Of a stretch of 11,361 bases of DNA, positions 1-7,737 are shown one piece after another. Under the pieces are notes generated by a model. That model did no database searches. It saw only the letters and a program-made list of their open reading frames with translations, and had not been told where the DNA came from. The position numbers were made by a program, and so were the translations under genes. The stretch comes from CAYXRK01 sp964467615 (GTDB lineage: Bacteria; Hydrogenedentota; Hydrogenedentia; Hydrogenedentales; GCA-2746185), in assembly GCA_964467615.1 (NCBI GenBank), contig CAYXRK010000157.1:1-11361 (forward strand), read 5' to 3'. Position 1 is the stretch's first letter. Each line of letters begins with the position of its first letter.

Positions 1-807
1 AAGGGTACGTTCGCGGCCATACGCGAACTCGCCCCGCGTATCCAATGCACCAGCCCTGAACGCATCCGCGACGAGATCACGAAGATGCTCACCGAGGGTG
101 CAGCCGGCCGCGCCTTCCGATTGCTCGACGAGTCTGGTCTATTGGACGAGGTGTTGCCTGAAATCGCTCGGATGAAGGGAGTCGAACAGCCGCCCGAGTA
201 TCACCCCGAAGGCGATGTGTTCACCCACACGATGTTGATATTGGATCGATTGAACGGCCCAACGTCCACGCTGGGGTACGGCGCGCTCCTGCACGACGTG
301 GGAAAGCCGTTGACCCGGACCTTCGAGGACCGCATTCGGTTCAATAACCACGATAAAGTGGGCGCGCACGAGGCCCGCAACATTTGCCGGCGGTTACACA
401 TGTCCAACCAAGAGACTGAGGGGATCGCGTGGTTGGTCGAACAGCACATGCGCGTTTCGACGGCGCCAAGCATGCGCGAAAGTAAACTGAAGCGACTCGT
501 GCGCGAGGACGGTTTCGCGGAGCTTCTCGAACTCTTTCGAATCGACTGCGAGTCGAGTCATCGCCAGATGGATACCTACGAATGGCTGCGGAACTACGCG
601 GAGAACATACCGCCCGAGGAGCAGCGGCCCACGCCGTTGATTACCGGAGACGACTTGGTCGAATTGGGATACAAACCGGGTCCTCTCTTTCGCACGATTC
701 TCATGGCCGTCGAAGACGCTCAACTTGAGGGAAGATTTGTTGACGCCGAAGCGGTCCGGGAATTCGTGGTAAACAGTTGGCCGGTGCGCCCTCAACTCCC
801 CATTTGA
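1..807 (+). CDS. cca: CCA tRNA nucleotidyltransferase, C-terminal part (5' end outside window)
   Basis: This is the C-terminal part of a class II CCA-adding enzyme, which adds or repairs the 3' CCA end of tRNA in the cytoplasm. The frame is open from base 1; the first in-window ATG (base 85) is internal, because the residues before it (ending SPERIRDEITKML) match the conserved helix after the nucleotidyltransferase head. An HD domain follows: HPEGDVFTHT near base 202 and the HD pair at 292-297 within LLHDVGKP, with further His residues downstream. The tail reads TGDDLVELGYKPGP and EDAQLEGRF, the usual ending of HD-containing bacterial Cca proteins. The catalytic head (GS and DxD motifs) lies outside the window and cannot be checked. 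Poly(A) polymerase of the same superfamily is an alternative, but the HD domain and the tail favour Cca. Confidence 0.88.
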   Translation, partial: KGTFAAIRELAPRIQCTSPERIRDEITKMLTEGAAGRAFRLLDESGLLDEVLPEIARMKGVEQPPEYHPEGDVFTHTMLILDRLNGPTSTLGYGALLHDVGKPLTRTFEDRIRFNNHDKVGAHEARNICRRLHMSNQETEGIAWLVEQHMRVSTAPSMRESKLKRLVREDGFAELLELFRIDCESSHRQMDTYEWLRNYAENIPPEEQRPTPLITGDDLVELGYKPGPLFRTILMAVEDAQLEGRFVDAEAVREFVVNSWPVRPQLPI

Positions 808-1124
808 GACGAACATACCTCCGGTTTCGTGCAGTCGCTGGATGAAGAAAGGTGTTCCTTCGCCGTGGCCCGTTTAGATCCGCAGTTTCCTCGATTCTTG
901 ATTTTGGTAGCGTTGTTTTGCTCTAGTGCTTTCGCTTGGGTTTAGGTCCGTTCATTTGAGCGGGGCTGGTAGCGGCTACACGATTGGTGCGGAGCGGAAC
1001 TGCGCGGCTAGTCCATCGAACACCGGGCTAAAATTCCGCCGCTCACCGTTACCGTCGAAGCGTCGACGTAGCGTGTCCTGGCTCTCTCGCGGTTTCTCGT
1101 GTTCGATGCAAGAGTCGGAGGCGA
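808..1124. other. Intergenic region, 317 bp, no gene supported
   Basis: There is no convincing gene here. An open frame starts at a GTG at 926 and runs to 1132, but it has no Shine-Dalgarno sequence and an Arg/Ser-rich low-complexity product. Small symmetric elements are visible: an 11-bp palindrome GTAGCGGCTAC at 969-979, and CGTCGA repeated at 1053-1058 and 1061-1066. No hairpin followed by a T-run marks the end of the upstream gene. The promoter of the glycosyltransferase gene should lie here, but I see no good -35/-10 pair; TTGATT at 898-903 lacks a credible -10 partner. Confidence 0.6.
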
Positions 1125-3338
1125 ATGAGTGACGATCTATCGCGCGCCTCTGGAGGCGCGACGCACAACCACCGCGCGCGCGCGCGATTTGCCGAGGGAG
1201 CGGCGCTCTCGCTCATAGTAATTATCGCGCTCTCGCTGAGACTTCCCGGTCTAGACAGGAGCCTCTGGACAGATGAGCACGACACCCGCCTGGGAGCGCT
1301 TGGCGGCTGGGGGCAACTCTACCGCATCCACCAGTATCCGCTCTACTACGTTTTAGCTCGGTTTGCACTCAAGATCGAGGATACCGAGGTCATGTTACGC
1401 CTCCCGTCCTTGATGGCCGGCGTGCTCGGAGTACTGATGATGTACGCTCTGGCCAAGCGGTTCGCCGGGCCGTTCGCTGGACTGACGGCAGCATTGATCC
1501 TGGCCACCTCGACAATCCACGTACAAGTTTCGCAAGAGGCGCGCTTCTACGCCGTCGTTATTTTGCTGTCACTCGCAACCGTGTGGGTATTGACCCAGTA
1601 CGTATCGCGCGATCGACTGACCGGATGGATCGCACTCCCCATACTCGGTGCATTGGGGCTCTTGACTCACACCATATTCGTCACGTTTTTCGGTGCGGCC
1701 TTGGTCGGTTTCTCAGCGTGGGTCCTTTTCTCCAAAAGTCATCGAGAATCGCGAACGCGCGTGCGGACCCTGGCGCGGGTGGCCGTATGTGGCGTGCTCG
1801 CGGTCTTGCCAGTCCTGAGCTATACAGGGTCTTTTTTGACGCTACTGCCGGGAGTGGAGGACAGTTCCGCCGGCGGCGAAGCCGATGAGACAAATGTCGA
1901 CCGGCCCCGCGTGGTGTCGGCCGCCGCGGGCGGCGGCGGCACCTATCGCTTTGACGTGAAGGAATACTTGGGGTATTTCCGATCCCGGTACTTCGGGTAT
2001 GAGCACCTCGCGTCCGAAATTTCTGCGTTGACACTAGGAATACTCGGCTTCGCCCATCTCGCGCTCAGGAGCCCGTGCGGCTTCACCGTGCTCGCGAGCG
2101 TCACGTTTCTGGTTCCGGCTGTGCTTAGGCCATTTGAGGTGACGCACTGGTACAGTGATCGGTACTTCACCTATCAAGCGGGGTTCGCGATCTTGTTCAT
2201 GGCCCTAGGCGCGGACGCCATCGGGCGAATCGGGGCATTTTGCCTGCAAAAGGGGTTTGCAAGGCTGCCCCGCAAAGTGCCGATCACCGTGTACGGCGCG
2301 CTAATCGCCGCGTCACTTGGGATGCTTGCACCCGGCGTAGTGAGTGCGCTTCGCGCCAACTACAATGTGTTGTATCCGGATTGGAAGGGCGCCGCCCAAT
2401 ACATGGCGTCCCGAATCCGGCCACACCATAAGATCGTCTTCATCTACAACGCGGTCCACGGCCCCGACGTTAGCTACCGAGAAGGAACGCTTTTCTATTA
2501 CCTCGAACGGTTTAACGCATCTAGCACGGCTGTTCTTTCCACGCTGGAATATTTCACGGCAAATACGCCCGAGGACGTTGAAAGCGTCCTGAAACAGTAC
2601 CCCTCTAGCACCGTGTGGGCCGTTTCGAGGGCGGAGCCGGCCTTATCGGAATCGATTAGGGCAGGCCTGGATCGCGCGTGTGGGCCCGCGAAGCTCTTTG
2701 AGGCCGTGGGCGTACGCGTGGCGGGAGAACCAACGGTAAACCTCATCCAGGGTGGAGATTTCGAGATCCAGCCTGAGGGAGCTCCCCCTTGGGACTTTCG
2801 CGACAACGCTCGGCTCGTCCGATACCCGCAAGCATTCGACGGCGATTACTCGGCAAAGTTGATCGGATTCGCGAAGGGGAACAGCGCGGTATTGTTCCCT
2901 GTTGCGCGCGACCCGGAATCGACGTTGGAAGGGCCGAGCACCACGTCTCTGGTACCGAAGAAGAGGTACACCGTGTCCTTCGATTGGAAATTTCAGAACA
3001 TCGCTCCACTATCGGGAAGCCAGCATAGTGCAATTCGGGTGGTGATCGCCGGGCAGGACATCGACAATCCAGAAGGGTTTTTTTGCCGGCTCGCCACGAT
3101 ACGTGGCGACATAACGACTCGTTCGATGGACTGGCACAACTCCTCCTACACCTTCGCAACCGGCGACGGGATTCCCGAGCGATGCGAAAGCGCCATGCTT
3201 ATGCTGAGCGTTACAAACGCCACGGGCACCCTCTGGGTGGACAACGTACAGTTCGAGCCCGGCGACCACGCCACCCCGTTTGTGAACGGGACCCGGTTGC
3301 CTCACGACCAGCGATTGGCCGCGACAGGGCAAGACTGA
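1125..3338 (+). CDS. GT39-type membrane glycosyltransferase with C-terminal jelly-roll-like domain
   Basis: This 737-residue integral membrane protein belongs to the GT-C superfamily (GT39/ArnT/PMT type), whose members transfer sugars from polyprenyl-phosphate donors on the outer face of the cytoplasmic membrane. A first membrane segment (about 23-41) is followed by SLWTDEHDT (46-54), which fits the family's first-loop acidic motif; D50 and E51 are the likely catalytic or metal-binding acids. SQEARFYAV (136-143) is a second family signature. Roughly ten more hydrophobic segments run to about 406. A Gly/Ala/acidic low-complexity loop sits at 243-273. From about 410 the protein is soluble, starting with YPDWKGAAQYM. 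Residues 538-722 look like a CBM/CenC-type beta-sandwich: NLIQGGDFE at the start, a W-rich core and LWVDNVQFEPGD at the end. The ATG at 1125 has GGAG at 1117-1120. Family-level assignment is secure; the substrate is unknown. Confidence 0.82.
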   Translation: MSDDLSRASGGATHNHRARARFAEGAALSLIVIIALSLRLPGLDRSLWTDEHDTRLGALGGWGQLYRIHQYPLYYVLARFALKIEDTEVMLRLPSLMAGVLGVLMMYALAKRFAGPFAGLTAALILATSTIHVQVSQEARFYAVVILLSLATVWVLTQYVSRDRLTGWIALPILGALGLLTHTIFVTFFGAALVGFSAWVLFSKSHRESRTRVRTLARVAVCGVLAVLPVLSYTGSFLTLLPGVEDSSAGGEADETNVDRPRVVSAAAGGGGTYRFDVKEYLGYFRSRYFGYEHLASEISALTLGILGFAHLALRSPCGFTVLASVTFLVPAVLRPFEVTHWYSDRYFTYQAGFAILFMALGADAIGRIGAFCLQKGFARLPRKVPITVYGALIAASLGMLAPGVVSALRANYNVLYPDWKGAAQYMASRIRPHHKIVFIYNAVHGPDVSYREGTLFYYLERFNASSTAVLSTLEYFTANTPEDVESVLKQYPSSTVWAVSRAEPALSESIRAGLDRACGPAKLFEAVGVRVAGEPTVNLIQGGDFEIQPEGAPPWDFRDNARLVRYPQAFDGDYSAKLIGFAKGNSAVLFPVARDPESTLEGPSTTSLVPKKRYTVSFDWKFQNIAPLSGSQHSAIRVVIAGQDIDNPEGFFCRLATIRGDITTRSMDWHNSSYTFATGDGIPERCESAMLMLSVTNATGTLWVDNVQFEPGDHATPFVNGTRLPHDQRLAATGQD

Positions 3339-3400
3339 CGAGGCCTCTAAAGTATGACTCTTGACTCGTTCGGAATGCCGGGGTCGACGCCTGAAGCAAA
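3339..3400. other. Short convergent spacer, no terminator seen
   Basis: The glycosyltransferase (+) and the YfhO-type gene (-) converge across 62 bp. I looked for a shared bidirectional hairpin and found no stem longer than a few base pairs and no flanking T-runs. Confidence 0.5.
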
Positions 3401-6004
3401 CTAAACTGGAACGGCTCGTGGGCGCAACCAATACAATCCAGCCGCCACGGCCAAGGCGCCGACGCATGACGCAATCACGCCGAGCACATAACCTCGATCG
3501 GTGAAGACGAATTCTACCTCGTGGCGGCCCTTTTCGAGGACCACGGCCTTGAAAGCATCGTTGGCCTTGTAGATAGGCACGCGCTCACCATCAACGAAAG
3601 CAGCCCAGCCAGGATAGTAGGAATCCACAAAAGTCAGGATTCTAGGCCCAGGCAATTCCCCAATTTGCATGGAACATGACCTCCCGGTGAACTTCAAATC
3701 AAGAATAAGCGCTCCCTCATCTCCTTCATCGACGAGGAAATACATATCCGTTACCAGCACGTCCGCCGGGGTCCCTTTTTCCGAGACTGTCGACATGCCA
3801 ATTTGCAACTCCTTGTAGTCAGGCAACGGTATCTCAAACAACTCGCCATCCGGCGCCCCTTGGACATCGAGGCTCTTCAAATACGTGTATTCACGCTTCT
3901 CCGGAATCGTCGCGTCCACGACGGATAACCGACACTCCACCGGCCCGGATGTCTTAAGCCGCATCATCAGGGCGCAGTGTTTTTCGGGCCACGGAATTGT
4001 CGAGAAGAGATAGAACATTCCCGGGGCCTCCGGCGTACCGGTCGCCTGGGCGAAAACCGGCGTACACAGCGCCGCGATATTCTCCGTCCTCCATTCGCGG
4101 CCGCTTTCAGGCGCGACGCTCCTCTTCAGCAAGTCAGCGATTTCCACTCTCGGGACCGGGAGAGGCCCGCCCACGTCCTGTAAGAACACAGTGGTCGCGG
4201 CGGGGAACAGTTCGTTACGATGCGGCAGCGGCCCTTCGACGTACTGTTTCGCCAGCCAAACGAACCGCTTGAGAAAGAGATTCGTCCGGGCATTCGTCAT
4301 CGCGCCCTCTTTGAATATTACGCGTCGGTAAAGATCCTCGCTTCCTTCCGCCGCGACGACCCGATACGTATCGTATAAACAGGCGGGGTCGTATCCGTTG
4401 ATCATGGGACGTAAGAAATACTGGTCCCGATTGGGTAGATCGTCGATACCGCGATGGTTCGGCGGCGCCAAAGTACGCACGACGTGAACATCCTGGCTAT
4501 TGTTCGGGAACAGTTCCATATTGAAACGCCAATTGTTGTAATAGTAGGACCACGCCAACACTTCGACCGTCATTAAAGCCACGCCAACCGCCCCAAAGAT
4601 CATCGGCGCGCGTACCACCTGACCGATCGCGGCAGCGGCAACAAAAAGCACAGGCGCTATCAATACTGCGCGCGAGAAATCGAAGTAGCGGGTTGCCGCA
4701 ACGCCCTCTCGGAAGAACCACAAAACGGTCCCACCGAGGACGACCACGGCGGCGACGCGCGCCAATCGCAATTTGCCCGAGCGCCGCGCATGTTCGAACA
4801 GTGTGTCCAGACCCAGCCCCGAAAGCATGGCCATGGGCAATAGCACGACGAGCCCCGCCCGTTCCGTCGACGCGAAAGGGTAAGGACTTACGCTCACGAT
4901 CAGATGGGATAGCGGCATCGGAGGCCCGATACTCAAATCGAGGGTCGCGTAAAACAGAATCCCAAACAAGATCGCTTCACGACGCTTAGACGAAAGGAGT
5001 CCGCAAAAGGCCAAAAAAAATGCGCTCGTGCCCGCCCCATGAATGATCCCGATTCCTTTCGGACCTGGCCAATTCGCGAATGTCGTGATCAATTGCGTTG
5101 CCGTGTGTACCTCGTTAATCTTGATGGGTTCGAAGGTGTCTTCCAGCGCGACGCGAGTAGACAATTCCCCCAGTTCCACTGCCGGTAGAATCGAGGCCAA
5201 TCCCAGGACGACGCCGAGCAGGGCCGCCATTCCCGCGGCCGCCGCGTTCACGCCAATCACGCGCAGATACTCGCCCGGTTTCTTCCAGAGGCCGTCAATG
5301 CGGACTACGTGCCAAAGTATGACGAACACCGTGACACAGACCGAGATATAAAGGTTAAACTCGTTTGCGCTGCCAGCCAGAAGAAGCATTCCAACCGCGG
5401 CGCCTGCCCACAATGCATGGAACAGTTTCCTCTTCAGATCCTGAGCGCTCATCGCTGCATGAAGAGCAAGAACAATCCACGGCAGCCACGGATACGCGAA
5501 GGTGTGGAAATAGTGTTGACTCGACCGCGCGATGTGATCGACGTTAAACAAATAGACGAGCAGCGAGGCCAGCCCGGCGGCCCGCGAACCACCGATCGCC
5601 CGCATCAGCAGATACACCCCGATTCCGCCAAGCAGGTAATGCGCCGCGGCAAGGACCGCGAAGCCGACATGCGTCGAAAAAGGAGTGGGATCGAAATTCA
5701 ACAGGCTTCGAATGAGGTTCGGAGGGTAGAGCGCCATTCCGTTAACGTCAGCCACGAAGGGACGGCCGCAGAAAACTAGAAAGTCCCAGAGTGGAATCGC
5801 CCTATCATGCTGAAGGTGATAGTCTAATTCGAACGATTGCGGGCCTACCGATCGCCAACTGTCGAGATGACCAAAGAATCGCATCGGAGGCATATAGCGT
5901 AGGTCATAAAAAACCACGCACAATAACACCGTCACGAACACCGCGCACGCGACTAACTCAGCGGTCTTCGCTGCCGCGCTTCCGGCCCCACTGCGTGTCA
6001 ACAA
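3401..6004 (-). CDS. YfhO-family multispan membrane protein (putative GT-C glycosyltransferase)
   Basis: This 867-residue protein has the layout of bacterial YfhO proteins, which are GT-C-like membrane proteins implicated in surface-polymer glycosylation. A first membrane segment (about 17-34) is followed by a loop with FFGHLDSW (43-50; D48 is the candidate acidic residue) and then AIPLWDFLVFCGRPF (69-83), the conserved PLW...G.PF signature. About twelve hydrophobic segments run to about 492. An extracytoplasmic, beta-rich region fills about 495-835 and ends with the typical FVDSYYPGWAAFVDGE (792-807), followed by a last membrane helix (841-860) and a basic tail. No ATG fits the start. Two adjacent TTG codons (6004 and 6001) follow a GAGGAG site; spacing is 4 nt to the first and 7 nt to the second, so the true start may be 6001. 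The gene lies 115 bp downstream of the thiolase on the same strand. The acceptor and sugar are unknown. Confidence 0.8.
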   Translation of the reverse strand: MLTRSGAGSAAAKTAELVACAVFVTVLLCVVFYDLRYMPPMRFFGHLDSWRSVGPQSFELDYHLQHDRAIPLWDFLVFCGRPFVADVNGMALYPPNLIRSLLNFDPTPFSTHVGFAVLAAAHYLLGGIGVYLLMRAIGGSRAAGLASLLVYLFNVDHIARSSQHYFHTFAYPWLPWIVLALHAAMSAQDLKRKLFHALWAGAAVGMLLLAGSANEFNLYISVCVTVFVILWHVVRIDGLWKKPGEYLRVIGVNAAAAGMAALLGVVLGLASILPAVELGELSTRVALEDTFEPIKINEVHTATQLITTFANWPGPKGIGIIHGAGTSAFFLAFCGLLSSKRREAILFGILFYATLDLSIGPPMPLSHLIVSVSPYPFASTERAGLVVLLPMAMLSGLGLDTLFEHARRSGKLRLARVAAVVVLGGTVLWFFREGVAATRYFDFSRAVLIAPVLFVAAAAIGQVVRAPMIFGAVGVALMTVEVLAWSYYYNNWRFNMELFPNNSQDVHVVRTLAPPNHRGIDDLPNRDQYFLRPMINGYDPACLYDTYRVVAAEGSEDLYRRVIFKEGAMTNARTNLFLKRFVWLAKQYVEGPLPHRNELFPAATTVFLQDVGGPLPVPRVEIADLLKRSVAPESGREWRTENIAALCTPVFAQATGTPEAPGMFYLFSTIPWPEKHCALMMRLKTSGPVECRLSVVDATIPEKREYTYLKSLDVQGAPDGELFEIPLPDYKELQIGMSTVSEKGTPADVLVTDMYFLVDEGDEGALILDLKFTGRSCSMQIGELPGPRILTFVDSYYPGWAAFVDGERVPIYKANDAFKAVVLEKGRHEVEFVFTDRGYVLGVIASCVGALAVAAGLYWLRPRAVPV

Positions 6005-6008
6005 TCTT

Positions 6009-6014
6009 CTCCTC
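6009..6014 (-). promoter_or_regulatory. Ribosome binding site for YfhO-type gene with tandem TTG starts
   Basis: GAGGAG on the minus strand precedes TTGTTG. It gives spacing of 4 nt to the TTG at 6004 and 7 nt to the TTG at 6001. The second spacing is closer to optimal, so the protein may be one residue shorter than annotated. Confidence 0.6.
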
Positions 6015-6119
6015 GTCGCCCCGCCCCTGCAGTCCGTGACCCAATTTCGGGATCGCGGAGGAGCGCGCCATTGGATCCGCGGAACTTGCGACGGCTACGC
6101 CAACTTCCCTAGGGGGGTG
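6015..6119. other. Spacer between thiolase and YfhO-type gene
   Basis: About 105 bp lie between two minus-strand genes. The only symmetry seen is a weak inverted repeat, CGCGGA (6054-6059) with TCCGCG (6076-6081), and a CCCTAGGG palindrome just past the thiolase stop. Neither has a T-run, so no terminator is called and read-through into the YfhO-type gene remains possible. Confidence 0.4.
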
Positions 6120-7355
6120 TCAAACGGCCTCGACAACGGCCGCCACGCCGAGTCCGCCGCCGCCGCAGAGGGTTTGGATACCGTATTTACCCTTGGTGCG
6201 TTTTAGGTGGTGGACCATTTCGCCGAAGTACATGACACCGGATGCGCCGATAGGGTGGCCGAGGGCGATTGCGCCGCCGGTGGGGTTGACGCGGGGGTCG
6301 TCGAACGCGTAGCCGAAGGCGTTCGCAAAGGCGAGGCAGGGCGTTGCGAAGGCCTCGTTCGGCTCGATGACGTCCATGTCGTCGATCGTCAGGCCGGCGC
6401 GTTTGAGCGCTTTGTGCATTGTCGGGATTGGCGCGAGCAGCATGGGCACCGGGGCGCCGCCCGCGACGGCGAGGGACTTAATTTTGCAGAGCGGCTCGAG
6501 GCCGAGTTCTTGGGCTTTGTCGGCGCTCATGAGCAGACATGCCGCCGCGCCGTCCACGATTTGCGATGAGTTCCCCGCGGTGACGCGGCCATCGGGCTTG
6601 AAGGGCGTGGGCAGACCGCCAAGATCGGCGACGAACCCCTCGAAGTCGTCAGCGGCTTTGTCGCGAAGGACTTCGTCTTTGGTGACGCTGCGTTCGTTGC
6701 CTTCCCATTTGACGGTGAACGGAATCGTGTTTTCCGCGTGCCACCCTTTGCGCGTGGCTTCGACCGCCTTTTTCATGCTCCACGCGCCGAAACGGTCGAG
6801 TTGGTCGCGGGTGTGCCCTTCGTCCTCCGAGACCATTTCGGCGCACACGCCCTGCGGCGTGGCCATGCCGATGTCGCCCATGCGCTCGGTCATGCGGACA
6901 GGAAGCTGCGCCTGGAAAGCGGTCATCACGTCCGAGCCCATGCCGTAGTGCGACATGAGTTCGACGCCCGAGCAGATGACGGCGTCGCCGTTGCCAACCA
7001 TGATGCTTTGCGCGCCAAACTGAATGGCCTTGAGGCCGGAGTTGCAGTATTGATTGACCGTGCAGGAGCAGGCCTCCTCGGGAATGCCGGCAAGCAGAGT
7101 GGCCACGCGGCCGATGTTCGCGCCTTGTTCGCCGAGTTGGCTGAGGCAGCCGACGATGACGTCTTCGATGATGTGCTCGTCGAATTTCGGGCTGCGCTTC
7201 TTCACGCGATCAAGCATGCCGCGCATCGTGTTCGCCAGCAGATCCTGCGCCGAGGCCTGACAGAGTTGGCCGTTCTTCTTCATGCCGTCGCGGCCGGACT
7301 TGCCGATAGGGCTGCGGACGACGTCGATAACAACGACTTCGCGGATCTGGGCCAT
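6120..7355 (-). CDS. Thiolase (acetyl-CoA C-acyltransferase / acetyltransferase family)
   Basis: This 411-residue cytoplasmic thiolase would cleave 3-ketoacyl-CoA with CoA (last step of beta-oxidation) or condense acyl-CoAs. The nucleophile Cys is C104 in VNQYCNSGLKAI. The NEAFA motif is at 333-337, the catalytic His is H367 in GHPIGASG, and the second Cys is C397 in LCGGGGLG. All four hallmark elements are present and the length is typical (390-430 residues). The frame stays open up to 7916, but the ATG at 7355 is the real start: the preceding AAAGGAA gives a good ribosome site and the protein begins with the canonical strand REVVVIDVVRSPIGK. The small Sm-like gene ends 25 bp upstream, which suggests one transcript. 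Sequence alone does not separate degradative (FadA-like) from biosynthetic (AtoB-like) use; the acyl-CoA dehydrogenase 1.6 kb away favours degradation weakly. Confidence 0.93.
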   Translation of the reverse strand: MAQIREVVVIDVVRSPIGKSGRDGMKKNGQLCQASAQDLLANTMRGMLDRVKKRSPKFDEHIIEDVIVGCLSQLGEQGANIGRVATLLAGIPEEACSCTVNQYCNSGLKAIQFGAQSIMVGNGDAVICSGVELMSHYGMGSDVMTAFQAQLPVRMTERMGDIGMATPQGVCAEMVSEDEGHTRDQLDRFGAWSMKKAVEATRKGWHAENTIPFTVKWEGNERSVTKDEVLRDKAADDFEGFVADLGGLPTPFKPDGRVTAGNSSQIVDGAAACLLMSADKAQELGLEPLCKIKSLAVAGGAPVPMLLAPIPTMHKALKRAGLTIDDMDVIEPNEAFATPCLAFANAFGYAFDDPRVNPTGGAIALGHPIGASGVMYFGEMVHHLKRTKGKYGIQTLCGGGGLGVAAVVEAV

Positions 7356-7362
7356 GCCTCGG

Positions 7363-7370
7363 GTTCCTTT
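7363..7370 (-). promoter_or_regulatory. Ribosome binding site that fixes the thiolase start
   Basis: On the minus strand AAAGGAAC lies about 8 nt before the ATG at 7355. It supports this start over the long in-frame extension to 7916, which would overlap the Sm-like gene and cross into the divergently transcribed cytochrome gene. Confidence 0.7.
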
Positions 7371-7380
7371 TTTCTGTGAG

Positions 7381-7575
7381 TTATGCCTGACAAACGACGA
7401 CGATGTTCTCGATCGGGATAAGAACGGGCGAGCCGTCGGCGTCGAGCAGAACGAAGCCCGCACAGTCGAGGCTGACGAGCTTGCCGCGCACCTTGCTAGT
7501 GCCGCCCTTGCCGTTCTGATACTCGATTTCGCAAGCCTTTTCGAGGCTGCGGATATAGTTGTCCGTGGATGCCAT
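7381..7575 (-). CDS. Small Hfq/Sm-like protein (64 aa), hypothetical
   Basis: The 64-residue product is not one I recognise by name. Its layout matches an Sm fold: a short N-terminal helix (about 3-14, STDNYIRSLEKA), then five predicted strands, with an Sm1-like pattern VRGKLVSLDCAGFVLLD (29-45) and a final hydrophobic pair around IPIENIVVV (53-61). Aligned by eye with Hfq, the GxxxSxDxxxVLL spacing agrees, but the Hfq Sm2 signature YKHA is replaced by IPIENI, so the RNA-binding His/Lys are absent. A strong ribosome site (AAGGAG, 6-7 nt from the ATG at 7575) shows it is a real gene. It is the first gene of a likely operon with the thiolase (25 bp gap). Possible roles are RNA binding, a small oligomeric regulator, or an unrelated SH3-like barrel. 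Function is unknown and the fold call is inference. Confidence 0.72.
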   Translation of the reverse strand: MASTDNYIRSLEKACEIEYQNGKGGTSKVRGKLVSLDCAGFVLLDADGSPVLIPIENIVVVCQA

Positions 7576-7737
7576 CGCTTTCTCCTTCGCCGTCTGTAGC
7601 CGGGGATGATACTAAGAAATGGCGTTGGAAGCGAAGCGTTGGCCGGGACCTTCAAGGTTCGAGGACCACCGCCACGCGCGGCGGCGGCGCGGCGCATTTG
7701 ATAGACTTCGAGAGTTATTTCGGATGAGGGCATATCG
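7576..7737. promoter_or_regulatory. Divergent intergenic region between Sm-like gene and cytochrome gene
   Basis: These 162 bp must carry promoters for both directions. Visible elements are a perfect 11-bp palindrome ACCTTCAAGGT at 7648-7658, a direct repeat GCGTTGG at 7622-7628 and 7636-7642 (14-bp period), and a possible minus-strand -10 (TAGTAT, about 7609-7614) without a clear -35. A CG-rich stretch (about 7668-7695) precedes the cytochrome ribosome site GAGGG (7726-7730). The palindrome could be an operator serving both genes; this is inference. Confidence 0.35.

Noticed and set aside
808..870. Possible terminator after the CCA-transferase gene
   Set aside because: Only 3-5 bp stems (for example AAGG/CCTT near 848-858) and no T-run.
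898..926. Possible promoter with TTGATT as -35
   Set aside because: No acceptable -10 lies 16-18 bp downstream; CTCTAG is too far from consensus.
926..1132. Open frame of 68 codons (GTG start) before the GT39-type gene, overlapping its start by 8 nt
   Set aside because: It has no ribosome site and an Arg/Ser-rich product without recognisable structure. An overlap of this size occurs easily by chance in GC-rich DNA.
6738..7379. Long plus-strand open frame opposite the thiolase (213 codons)
   Set aside because: It is antisense to an intact thiolase with all catalytic motifs. Its product is low-complexity (His/Ala/Asp-rich), typical of a GC-rich shadow frame.
7668..7695. CG-rich near-repeat in the divergent spacer
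   Set aside because: It is a simple CGG/GCG composition run; no stable unit or symmetric element beyond low complexity.
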